Assembly: GCA_021443825.1 (NCBI GenBank)
Contig: JABUTE010000118.1
Coordinates: 1-5,344 of the forward strand
Direction: 5' to 3'
Length of the DNA stretch: 5,344 bases
Origin: Bacillota bacterium
GTDB lineage: Bacteria; Bacillota; Clostridia; Peptostreptococcales; Anaerovoracaceae
Shown here: in pieces, positions 1 through 5,344 of the stretch
Position numbering within the stretch: position 1 is the first letter of the stretch
How the letters are laid out: each line of letters opens with the position of its first letter
Notes under the pieces: model-generated
Databases searched by the model: none
What the model was told of the DNA's origin: nothing
What the model saw: only the letters and a program-made list of their open reading frames with translations
Translations under genes and position numbers: made by a program

Positions 1-446
1 ATTTCGGTGGTGGTGAGCACCTGCTGAAAATAAGAAAGCAGACCCAGACGGGAAAGGGCACTGCAGATCAGATCCTTCGGGCTGGAGGTGGCGACAGCCA
101 GGGCGACACCGCTGTCTGCCAGAAGCGCCGCCAGCTCTCGTGCCCCAGGCTTTGCTTCGGCTTCGTAATAATAGAAATCGTGAAGCAACGTTTCCAGGTC
201 TGCGATGATCTCTTCGGTGGTGTTGCCGAGGGCATACCGGGTGCGCAGGTAATCGGCTCCCTGCTCCAGACTCATGGAAAACAGTCTGGTGCCAAGGCCT
301 TCTTCAGGCACCAGCCCCAGACTTTTCAGATAGCGATCGCCCAGGCCCTTCCAGATGCCGGCGGTGTTGAGCAGAACGCCGTCGGCATCGAAGATGGCGG
401 CCTTGATGCCCGTCGGAAGCTTCGGGTGGATCAAAAATGCAGTCAT
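1..446 (-). CDS. HAD-superfamily hydrolase, beta-phosphoglucomutase/phosphatase-like (partial, 3' end beyond window)
   Basis: Only the first 148 residues are visible; family members are usually about 210-230 residues. HAD motif I is clear at residues 19-28 (FDADGVLLNT), with D20 as the expected nucleophile and D22 as the general acid/base. An alpha-helical cap region follows (about 30-95). A KPGARELAALL helix (99-109) then leads to motif II, VATSSP, at 118-123 (T120/S121), the usual arrangement in the beta-phosphoglucomutase/phosphoglycolate phosphatase branch. Motifs III and IV would lie past the left edge. The ATG at 444-446 is chosen because it lies 19 codons ahead of motif I and only 6 nt after the stop of the upstream M42 peptidase gene; a GAAAGG inside that gene's end may serve as a weak ribosome binding site. 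The tight spacing suggests co-transcription. The substrate, a small phosphorylated metabolite, cannot be told from the sequence. Family assignment is firm, specificity is unknown. Confidence 0.88.
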   Translation of the reverse strand, partial: MTAFLIHPKLPTGIKAAIFDADGVLLNTAGIWKGLGDRYLKSLGLVPEEGLGTRLFSMSLEQGADYLRTRYALGNTTEEIIADLETLLHDFYYYEAEAKPGARELAALLADSGVALAVATSSPKDLICSALSRLGLLSYFQQVLTTTE

Positions 447-452
447 AGGCGA

Positions 453-1541
453 TCAAAAGCCTTTCAGCAGCTCCGGCGTCATGGCCGTTACGATCTCGAC
501 CGCCAGCTGCACTGTCGCTTCATAATCATAATAGGAAGTGATGCAGTTCATGGCATGGATGTAGCGGACAGGAACGCCGGCGACCACAACGGGAATGCCG
601 TCAAGAGCGGTCTGCACGATGGCGCCGTTGTTGCCGCCGCCTTCTCTGACCGATTCCTGCACAGGCAGACCTTTTTGCTGCGCCAGCTCCAGAACGAACC
701 GCTGGTATCTGGGGTTGACGATGATGGACTTGTCGATATGGCGGAACATGGGGCCCTTCTTCAGTGCCGTCTGGATGGCATAGCCTTCGGTAAAGGTATC
801 GTCGGCAGGGCAGCCCTCAAAGCAGATGGCTACATCGGGCTTTACGTGATTGACTGCCACCTTCATGCCCCGTTCGCCTACCTCTTCCTGCGAAGAGAGA
901 ACGCCGACCACATCGAAGGGAAGGTCAAGACCGTCCAGTCGGCGGAGGGTCTCCAGCACAGCGGCGCAGCCGATGCGGCAGTCGAAGGCTTTGCCGAAGA
1001 GCAGATCGTTTTCTGTGCTGTATTCGCAGGTCACTGCGGGAACCACCGGTTCTGCGATGCGGATGTGGAACTTTTCAACGGCTTCTTCTTTGGAGGTGGC
1101 ACCGATATCGATGACAAGAGAAGAAAGGTCGATATTGCCGCCTGCCCGCTCGGCCGCTGTCATAAAGTGGACCGGTTTTAAGGCGATGATGCCCGGGATC
1201 CACTGGCCCAGCGCGTTGCGCACCAGCACCTTGGAGGAGGGCAGACCGGCGGTGCTCCAGCCGCCCAGGGTGAGAAAGCGAAGACACCCGTTGGGCTTGA
1301 TGGAGTGAACGATAAAGCCGCACTCGTCGCTGTGGGCATCCAGCATAAAGACCGGCTTGTTTCCGGAATGCTCCTTGCGGTAGAGATAGAGATTGCGCAT
1401 GGAATCCTCTTCGATGCGGGGCATCCAGGAGGCAGCGTTTCTTGCGGCAGCGACGGCTTCGTCTTCAAAGCCGGAAGGGCCCTTGGCATCGGCGATGGCC
1501 ATGATGGTCTGCAGCTGTTTCTCATCAAAGGTATAATTCAT
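453..1541 (-). CDS. M42-family metallo-aminopeptidase (glutamyl aminopeptidase / 'endoglucanase M' type), divergent
   Basis: A 362-residue cytosolic enzyme, normal length for peptidase family M42, whose members remove N-terminal residues from peptides using two metal ions and often form large tetrahedral assemblies. Motifs in order: LDAHSDECGF around H70 (metal ligand and catalytic Asp), AFDCRIG with D187 (bridging ligand), SSQEEVGERG with E219/E220 (catalytic base and ligand), ICFEGCPADD with E242 where most M42 enzymes carry Asp, GGGNNGA at 301-307, and VPVRYIHAMN with H329 (last ligand). The expected metal ligands are therefore present, but three motifs deviate: FDDR is FDCR, the Asp ligand is Glu, and GGTDA is GGGNN. 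The start is set at 1541, not at the ATG at 1559, because a near-perfect AAAAGGAGGT lies 5 nt upstream of 1541 and would fall inside the longer reading. It lies downstream of pepT behind a terminator and 6 nt ahead of the HAD gene. Exact peptide specificity is not predictable. Confidence 0.9.
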   Translation of the reverse strand: MNYTFDEKQLQTIMAIADAKGPSGFEDEAVAAARNAASWMPRIEEDSMRNLYLYRKEHSGNKPVFMLDAHSDECGFIVHSIKPNGCLRFLTLGGWSTAGLPSSKVLVRNALGQWIPGIIALKPVHFMTAAERAGGNIDLSSLVIDIGATSKEEAVEKFHIRIAEPVVPAVTCEYSTENDLLFGKAFDCRIGCAAVLETLRRLDGLDLPFDVVGVLSSQEEVGERGMKVAVNHVKPDVAICFEGCPADDTFTEGYAIQTALKKGPMFRHIDKSIIVNPRYQRFVLELAQQKGLPVQESVREGGGNNGAIVQTALDGIPVVVAGVPVRYIHAMNCITSYYDYEATVQLAVEIVTAMTPELLKGF

Positions 1542-1546
1542 GGAAG

Positions 1547-1556
1547 ACCTCCTTTT
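1547..1556 (-). promoter_or_regulatory. Strong ribosome binding site for the M42 peptidase gene
   Basis: Read on the minus strand this is AAAAGGAGGT, followed by a 5-nt spacer and ATG at 1541. It decides the start: the ATG at 1559 lies upstream of this site and has no comparable Shine-Dalgarno sequence of its own, because the terminator hairpin and its T-run occupy that position. Confidence 0.85.
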
Positions 1557-1560
1557 CATT

Positions 1561-1595
1561 TACAAAAACAGCCCGGCTTTTGAAAGACCGGGCTG
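1561..1595 (-). terminator. Rho-independent terminator after pepT
   Basis: On the minus strand, a perfect 8-bp GC-rich stem (CAGCCCGG at 1588-1595 pairing with CCGGGCTG at 1569-1576) with an 11-nt loop is followed at once by TTTTTGTA (1561-1568). The pepT stop codon is about 17 nt before the stem. There is no T-run on the plus-strand side, so it acts leftward only. The T-run ends about 4 nt before the Shine-Dalgarno of the next gene, leaving no room for a promoter between terminator and M42 gene; the M42 gene therefore depends on readthrough, processing, or a promoter inside the pepT 3' end. Confidence 0.88.
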
Positions 1596-1612
1596 AAATG
1601 CATTGCTTGGAC

Positions 1613-2824
1613 TTACTTTCTGGAGGTGGCGATGTATTGCAGCACATCGACCATCTTGCCCATATCCTGTACGGATGCGAATTCCTTTACGCCGTGTGCG
1701 TTCTCGCCGCCGGTGGAGAGGTTGGGGCAGGGAATGCCGCCGTACGAGATGGTAGCACCGTCGGTGCCGCCTCTTGCAGCCTCGATGCGGGGCGTTGCGC
1801 CGACCGCCTTCATGGCCTCGACCGCATTGTCGATCAGCTCCATGTGGGGCAGGATCATTTCCTTCATGTTATAGTAGGAATCCTTCAGCTCCAGCTCGAA
1901 GGTGCCTTCGCCGTGAACGGTGTTCAGATAAGCGACCAGGTTGTTGAGGAAGACCTTTCTTGCCTCGAAGGAAGCGCGGTCGTGGTCGCGGATGATCAGT
2001 CTTACGGAGGCTTCGGACTCGTTGCCGTTGACTTCACCGGCATGGTAGTAGCCTTCGTAGCCTTCGGTATGCTCGGGCGATTCGGCGTCGGGCATCATCA
2101 TGATGAACTTGGCAGCCAGCTTGACCGCATTCTTCATCTTGTTCTTGGCAGCGCCGGGATGTATGTTGAAGCCGTGGATCTTCAGGGTTCCGCCGGCAGC
2201 ATTGAAGTTTTCGTAGCAGATGCCGCCCAGCGCGCCGCCGTCGATGGTGTAGCCGGCAGGTGCACCGAAGTGCTCGTAATCGAAGTGGAGGGGACCTCTG
2301 CCGACCTCTTCGTCGGGAGTAAAGCAAAGAGCGATCTTTCTGTGCTCGATCTCGGGATGCTCACCGAGGCGCTGGATCAGATCGAGGGCTTCAGCGATGC
2401 CGGCCTTGTCGTCGGCGCCCAGCAGGGTGGTGCCGTCGGTAACGATCAGGTCATGACCGACATAGTTGTTCAGGTTGGGGAAGTCGGCAGGAGAGGTTAC
2501 GATGCCTTCGGAAAGCACGATGTCGCCGCCTTCATAGTGGACGATCTTCGTCTTGATGTTGTCTCCGGGGGCGTCGCAGACGGTATCCATATGAGCGATG
2601 AAGCCGATGGCAGGCACATCTTCCCAGCCCTTAGAGGCAGGGTAGGTTCCGTATACTCTGCAATACTGGTCGACACGGGCATCCTCCATGCCCAGAGCCT
2701 TCATGTCTTCGACAAGGATCTTAGCCAGATCCCACTGCATCTCGGTGGTGGGGTCCTTTTCGATGTCTCTTGCGGAATGGGTGTAGACAGCAACATACTT
2801 TAAAAAGCGTTCTACGAGATTCAT
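1613..2824 (-). CDS. pepT: Tripeptide aminopeptidase PepT (peptidase T, family M20B)
   Basis: A 403-residue cytosolic di-zinc enzyme that removes the N-terminal residue from tripeptides, the last stage of peptide use. Length matches the roughly 405-410 residues of known PepT. All hallmark motifs are intact and in order: FIAHMDT with H78 and D80, LLGADDKAG with D138 (bridging metal ligand), FTPDEEVGRG with E172/E173 (catalytic base and ligand), YTIDGG with D195 (ligand), NIHPG with H222 in the lid/dimerisation domain (about 205-320), RGGTDGA at 351-357 and NLSTGGENAHG with H377 (ligand). The start at 2824 is supported by AGGAGG 9 nt upstream. It lies 46 nt downstream of the GNAT gene with no terminator between them, so the two are probably co-transcribed from the promoter at 3777-3806. 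A strong terminator follows. Nothing in the active site is missing; assignment is secure. Confidence 0.97.
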   Translation of the reverse strand: MNLVERFLKYVAVYTHSARDIEKDPTTEMQWDLAKILVEDMKALGMEDARVDQYCRVYGTYPASKGWEDVPAIGFIAHMDTVCDAPGDNIKTKIVHYEGGDIVLSEGIVTSPADFPNLNNYVGHDLIVTDGTTLLGADDKAGIAEALDLIQRLGEHPEIEHRKIALCFTPDEEVGRGPLHFDYEHFGAPAGYTIDGGALGGICYENFNAAGGTLKIHGFNIHPGAAKNKMKNAVKLAAKFIMMMPDAESPEHTEGYEGYYHAGEVNGNESEASVRLIIRDHDRASFEARKVFLNNLVAYLNTVHGEGTFELELKDSYYNMKEMILPHMELIDNAVEAMKAVGATPRIEAARGGTDGATISYGGIPCPNLSTGGENAHGVKEFASVQDMGKMVDVLQYIATSRK

Positions 2825-2833
2825 AGGTCAGTT

Positions 2834-2839
2834 CCTCCT
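2834..2839 (-). promoter_or_regulatory. Ribosome binding site of pepT
   Basis: The minus strand reads AGGAGG, the full Shine-Dalgarno core, 9 nt before the ATG at 2824. It lies in the short gap after the GNAT stop codon, so pepT can initiate independently on a shared transcript. Confidence 0.8.
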
Positions 2840-2870
2840 GAAATGATTGCTAAGGTGTACGGAAAAGGGT

Positions 2871-3704
2871 CTAGAACTTCTTTTCCAGCATAATGATGGT
2901 GGTCTCGGGGAATACGAAGCCTTCTGCTTCCATCTGCGCGATCAGCTGGGGCTGATCGACGGGAACCATGGCAGTCAGGCGGGGAAGGCCGGTCTTGACC
3001 AGCATGTCCTTGGCAAAGGCTGCCGCTTCGTGCACGTTGCCGCTGATCAGACCGATGTTCAGGCCCTTATCCAGCTGCATTCTGGCGCCGATGTGGATCA
3101 GGCTGCCGTCCTTTTCGTAGAGGCTTCCCTGTGCGCACAGATCCTTCCAAAGATCGTCTCCCATCTGCCACCAGGTGCGGTTGGTGCACATGTAGCCGCC
3201 GTAGGTCTTGACGGCCTCTTCTGCCAGCTTTGCCGCCTGCTCGGGGCAGCAGACCTGCTGAAAACCGGTGTTTTCGGCACCCTTTACATTTTCGGCTTCC
3301 AGCACGCCTTCACGGCCGGTAAAGGTGAGGGTGAGACCGAAGCGCTCTGCCAGCTTTCTTGAGGTGACATTCTTGCCGCCGGTATACATGCGGATGGAGG
3401 TCAGCTTCTTTTCGGCGCAGATCTTCATGGCTTCTTCGTAGATCTTGGTGCCGCAGCCGTTTTTCTGAAGCGCGGGGGTAACGCGCAGTACTTCCAGCCA
3501 GCTTCCGCCGTCGCTTAAGAAGGCCAGATGGGCGACCCCTGCAACAACGCCGTCCACTTCGGCTGCGAAAAGAACGCCCTGAGAGGGATCCAGGAACTTT
3601 TCCGCAACAGCCGCCAGATAGGTGTGGTTGGGCATGGTATCGTGTTCGACCTGAAGCAGAGCGGGAAGATCTTTCCAGTCTGCTTTTCTGCAGATTACAG
3701 ACAT
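2871..3704 (-). CDS. GNAT-family N-acetyltransferase with a second, degenerate GNAT-like C-terminal half
   Basis: A 277-residue protein, longer than a single-domain GNAT (about 150-180). The N-terminal half (about 1-130) is a normal acetyl-CoA-dependent acetyltransferase fold: strands FAAEVDGVVAGVAHLAFL (46-63) and WLEVLRVTPALQ (69-80) lead into the pyrophosphate-binding loop QKNGCGT (80-86), matching the Q/RxxGxG/A signature, followed by the alpha-3 helix and NVTSRKLAERFGL (112-124), the usual last helix. The C-terminal half (about 195-277) ends in LTAMVPVDQPQLIAQMEAEG and FVFPETTIIMLEKKF, which resembles the closing strand-helix-strand of a second GNAT domain without an obvious acetyl-CoA loop. 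The acceptor (amine, peptide N-terminus or antibiotic) cannot be identified. AAAGGAGT 3 nt before ATG supports the start. It is the first gene of the leftward unit, upstream of pepT. Confidence 0.87.
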   Translation of the reverse strand: MSVICRKADWKDLPALLQVEHDTMPNHTYLAAVAEKFLDPSQGVLFAAEVDGVVAGVAHLAFLSDGGSWLEVLRVTPALQKNGCGTKIYEEAMKICAEKKLTSIRMYTGGKNVTSRKLAERFGLTLTFTGREGVLEAENVKGAENTGFQQVCCPEQAAKLAEEAVKTYGGYMCTNRTWWQMGDDLWKDLCAQGSLYEKDGSLIHIGARMQLDKGLNIGLISGNVHEAAAFAKDMLVKTGLPRLTAMVPVDQPQLIAQMEAEGFVFPETTIIMLEKKF

Positions 3705-3708
3705 AGTA

Positions 3709-3715
3709 CTCCTTT
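3709..3715 (-). promoter_or_regulatory. Ribosome binding site of the GNAT gene
   Basis: The minus strand reads AAAGGAG, 4 nt before the ATG at 3704. The spacing is slightly short, but there is no better in-frame start nearby. Confidence 0.7.
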
Positions 3716-3720
3716 CACCG

Positions 3721-3742
3721 GGCAGCCCGCAGGGCCGTTGCC
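3721..3742 (-). other. Possible 5'-leader hairpin ahead of the GNAT gene
   Basis: On the minus strand the segment can fold as GGCA-(ACG bulge)-GCCC-TGC loop-GGGC-TGCC, an 8-bp GC-rich stem with one bulge, 5 nt upstream of the Shine-Dalgarno. No T-run follows, so it is not an intrinsic terminator. It may affect translation or mRNA stability, or be incidental; no riboswitch family is recognised. Confidence 0.35.
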
Positions 3743-3776
3743 GGATTGTTCATCCTAAAATGTACATAACGAATAA

Positions 3777-3806
3777 ATTATACTCCCATCGCAGGGCTTT
3801 CGTCAA
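3777..3806 (-). promoter_or_regulatory. Sigma-A promoter for the GNAT-pepT unit
   Basis: The minus strand has TTGACG (3801-3806, 5 of 6 matches to the -35 consensus), an 18-bp spacer and TATAAT (3777-3782, perfect -10). Predicted transcription start is near 3770, giving a leader of about 65 nt before the GNAT start. This is the best promoter in the window and points to a well-expressed, housekeeping-type unit. Confidence 0.82.
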
Positions 3807-3853
3807 AAGAAAAGAGTTTTTGATAGCTTATGCCGATTTATTTAATTTCTTGA

Positions 3854-3883
3854 TTGGATGGTGTGGGGGTATCTCTCTATAAT
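3854..3883 (+). promoter_or_regulatory. Sigma-A-type promoter for the yjiM-yjiL unit
   Basis: The plus strand has a perfect TATAAT (3878-3883) and, 18 bp upstream, a weak TTGGAT (3854-3859) as -35. Predicted start is near 3890, leaving a leader of about 58 nt before the ATG at 3948. The weak -35 would fit a promoter needing an activator, but no operator palindrome is obvious between it and the divergent promoter (3807-3853). Confidence 0.65.
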
Positions 3884-3904
3884 TATTTATGTATGTAATA
3901 ATTG

Positions 3905-3934
3905 TTTGCTTAAACCGAAGTGTTTTTATGCAAA
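3905..3934 (+). other. Possible leader hairpin next to the yjiM-type gene's ribosome binding site
   Basis: TTTGC (3905-3909) can pair with GCAAA (3930-3934), and AAAC (3912-3915) with GTTT (3922-3925), with an asymmetric internal loop between. The right arm touches the Shine-Dalgarno at 3934-3939. The stem is AT-rich and weak, so it could be chance in an AT-rich leader. Confidence 0.25.
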
Positions 3935-3939
3935 GGGAG
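3934..3939 (+). promoter_or_regulatory. Ribosome binding site of the yjiM-type gene
   Basis: AGGGAG lies 8 nt before ATG at 3948. It fixes the start: the earlier in-frame ATG at 3858 has no Shine-Dalgarno, and the reading from it would run across the TATAAT of the promoter and add about 30 residues foreign to the family. Confidence 0.72.
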
Positions 3940-3947
3940 AAGATCGA

Positions 3948-5108
3948 ATGAGTGAAGTAAAACTGCCGAAAAATTTTGAAAGCTATCCTGAAATGCGCCA
4001 GAAGAGCTTTTTGAACATGAAACAGCAAAAGGACAACGGCGCCATCGTCGTCGGTTCCTTCTGCTCCTTTGTTCCCGTTGAGATCGTACGTGCTGCCGGG
4101 GCTCTTCCCGTCGGCCTTTGCTCTTTTACGGAAGAACCCATTCCGGCAGCAGAAGCAAACCTGCCAAGAAACCTTTGCCCTCTGATCAAGTCCAGCTACG
4201 GCGCAGCCCTGACCGATACCTGCCCCTTCTTCTATTTCTCCGATCTGATCGTCGGTGAGACTACCTGCGACGGAAAGATGAAGATGTTTGAGCTGCTCAA
4301 CGAGATCAAGCCGACCTATGTGATGCAGCTGCCCCACAACAGAAGCGAGGAGTCGCTGCTGTACTGGGCAAGCGAGATCAGAAAATTCAAAGAAAAGCTG
4401 GAAGACTACTTCCATGTCACCATCACCGACGACATGATCCGCAAAGCCATCAAGGGTCAGAACGAGGAGCGGCGCGCCGTTTTGGAATTTCAGGAGCTGT
4501 CCAAGCTGGTTCCCGCACCCCTCAGCGGCTATGAGATGGGCACCCGCGTCGATGCCGGGTCCTTCTCCTTCGACCAGAAAAAGCGCATCGAAGAGATCAA
4601 GGCCAGAACGGCTGAGATCCGCGCCGACTGGGAAGCCAATTATAAGGGCAAGCCCGACGACAGACCCAGACTTCTGGTCACCGGCTGCCCCAATGCCGGC
4701 GTCAGAGACAAGGTCATCAAGGCGGTAGAAGAGATGGGCGCCGATGTGGTCGTCTTCGATACCTGCAGCGGCATCCGCAACAACCTGGAGCTGGTGGACG
4801 AGACCGAGGCCGATGTCTATCTGGCTCTGGCAAAGAAGTATATCAATACCAACTGCTCTGTCATGTCGCCCAACGGCGGCCGCAGAGAGGGCATCTCCTG
4901 GATGGTAGACGAATTTCATGTAGACGGCGTGATCGAGGTCATTCTCCAGTCTTGCCATACCTACGATGTAGAAGCTTACTATATTAAGAATTATGTAACG
5001 CAGGAAAAGCACATCCCCTATATGGGCATCGAGACCGATTACTCCATGTCGGATAAGGGCCAGATCAACACCAGACTGCAGGCCTTCCTGGAAACCATCG
5101 ATAAATAG
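3948..5108 (+). CDS. yjiM: YjiM-type 2-hydroxyacyl-CoA dehydratase-family protein (double-cubane iron-sulfur cluster reductase component)
   Basis: A 386-residue cytosolic iron-sulfur protein of the HgdB/FldB/BcrB family. From memory it aligns along its whole length with E. coli YjiM (about 383 residues). Shared blocks: CSFVPVEI (39-46), LPRNLCPLIKSSYG (72-85), CPFFYFSDLIVGETTCDGK (92-110), VMQLP (125-129), TGCP (245-248), NCSVMSPN (302-309), VILQSCHTYDVEA (331-343) and IPYMGIETDYSMSD (356-369). There are nine cysteines (39, 58, 77, 92, 107, 247, 273, 303, 336), several of them in the conserved blocks and candidate cluster ligands. Characterised relatives (DCCP of Carboxydothermus) hold an [Fe8S9] double cubane and reduce small substrates at very low potential when an ATP-dependent activase supplies electrons. 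The following gene is that activase. Canonical dehydratases have two paralogous subunits beside the activator; only one is seen upstream here, favouring the YjiM/DCCP type, though a second subunit could lie beyond the right edge. Natural substrate unknown. Confidence 0.93.
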   Translation: MSEVKLPKNFESYPEMRQKSFLNMKQQKDNGAIVVGSFCSFVPVEIVRAAGALPVGLCSFTEEPIPAAEANLPRNLCPLIKSSYGAALTDTCPFFYFSDLIVGETTCDGKMKMFELLNEIKPTYVMQLPHNRSEESLLYWASEIRKFKEKLEDYFHVTITDDMIRKAIKGQNEERRAVLEFQELSKLVPAPLSGYEMGTRVDAGSFSFDQKKRIEEIKARTAEIRADWEANYKGKPDDRPRLLVTGCPNAGVRDKVIKAVEEMGADVVVFDTCSGIRNNLELVDETEADVYLALAKKYINTNCSVMSPNGGRREGISWMVDEFHVDGVIEVILQSCHTYDVEAYYIKNYVTQEKHIPYMGIETDYSMSDKGQINTRLQAFLETIDK

Positions 5109-5120
5109 AGCGTAAACACT

Positions 5121-5344
5121 ATGTATTATACCGGAATTGATATCGGATCCACTGCCTCCAAGGTGGTGGTTCTGGATGAACAGAATATGATCGATCATTT
5201 CGTGATCCCCACCGGCTGGAGCAGCAAGGAAACGGCCATGGAGATCGCAAAGCGCCTGGAAGCAGCAGGCTATCCTGTGGGCGATGCCAACAAGGTGCTT
5301 GCCACCGGCTACGGCCGGATCTCGGTGGACTACGCAAGCAAGGT
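5121..5344 (+). CDS. yjiL: YjiL-type 2-hydroxyacyl-CoA dehydratase activase / double-cubane reductase (partial, 3' end beyond window)
   Basis: The first 74 residues of an ASKHA-fold ATPase; full-length relatives have about 250-260 residues. GIDIGSTASKVVVLDE (5-20) is the phosphate-1 ATP-binding loop with the Asp and Ser/Thr typical of dehydratase activators, and ATGYGRISVDYASK (61-74) is the GYGR block shared with HgdC and E. coli YjiL. The homodimer is known to hold one [4Fe-4S] cluster between subunits and to use ATP hydrolysis to push an electron into its partner; the cluster cysteines lie beyond the window. It begins 12 nt after the yjiM-type stop codon, so the two are surely one transcript. 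No good Shine-Dalgarno is seen in that gap (only AGAG overlapping the preceding stop), suggesting translational coupling to the upstream gene. Family assignment is secure, the partner inferred from adjacency. Confidence 0.92.
   Translation, partial: MYYTGIDIGSTASKVVVLDEQNMIDHFVIPTGWSSKETAMEIAKRLEAAGYPVGDANKVLATGYGRISVDYASK

Noticed and set aside
180..1181. A 333-codon open frame on the plus strand
   Set aside because: It lies opposite the HAD and M42 genes, spans their junction and shows no family motif.
1542..1559. Upstream ATG giving a six-residue longer M42 peptidase
   Set aside because: The strong Shine-Dalgarno AAAAGGAGGT lies downstream of it and serves the ATG at 1541.
1580..2803. 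A 407-codon open frame on the plus strand opposite pepT
   Set aside because: It is antisense to an intact pepT with every active-site motif; the translation is a low-information mix rich in Gly, Val, Asp and His typical of antisense frames, and there is no promoter or ribosome binding site.
3721..3742. GC-rich inverted repeat as a terminator or riboswitch
   Set aside because: It has no T-run on either strand and is too small and simple for a known riboswitch, so it is listed only as a possible leader hairpin.
3858..3947. Upstream ATG giving a 30-residue longer YjiM-type protein
   Set aside because: The added segment is AT-rich intergenic DNA containing the TATAAT box, has no ribosome binding site and encodes residues not found in the family.
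3828..5198. A 456-codon open frame on the minus strand opposite the yjiM-type gene
   Set aside because: It is antisense to a gene with full-length family similarity, starts without a ribosome binding site inside the activase gene, runs through both promoter regions and its translation has no recognisable domain. It is open because the sense gene avoids codons whose complements are stops.

Overview
The window is chromosomal DNA that looks like it comes from an anaerobic Gram-positive bacterium of the Bacillota (Clostridia-like). The signs are strong AGGAGG-type ribosome binding sites, consensus sigma-A promoters in an AT-rich intergenic island between moderately GC-rich genes, and an oxygen-sensitive iron-sulfur enzyme family (2-hydroxyacyl-CoA dehydratase/activase type). 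The genus cannot be fixed from the sequence. There are no RNA genes, mobile elements or CRISPR arrays.

Layout. Four genes run on the minus strand, leftward from a divergent control region at about 3705-3947. In transcription order they are a GNAT-family acetyltransferase (2871-3704), the tripeptide aminopeptidase pepT (1613-2824), an M42-family metallo-aminopeptidase (453-1541, start revised from 1559) and a HAD-superfamily hydrolase whose 3' end lies beyond the left edge (1-446). A clear intrinsic terminator follows pepT at 1561-1595 and sits almost directly against the ribosome binding site of the M42 gene.

On the plus strand, a yjiM-type 2-hydroxyacyl-CoA dehydratase-like iron-sulfur protein (3948-5108, start revised from 3858) is followed 12 nt later by the start of its yjiL-type ATP-dependent activase (5121 to the right edge). 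This pair matches the double-cubane-cluster reductase system, in which the activase uses ATP to drive low-potential electrons into the partner protein. The physiological substrate of most members is unknown, which makes it the most interesting part of the window.

The intergenic region carries two back-to-back sigma-A promoters: TTGACG-18-TATAAT leftward and TTGGAT-18-TATAAT rightward. The left arm is probably a peptide-catabolism transcription unit, with two aminopeptidases supplying amino acids. The right arm is a redox/radical-type reductase unit. A functional link between the two arms is only suggested by adjacency.
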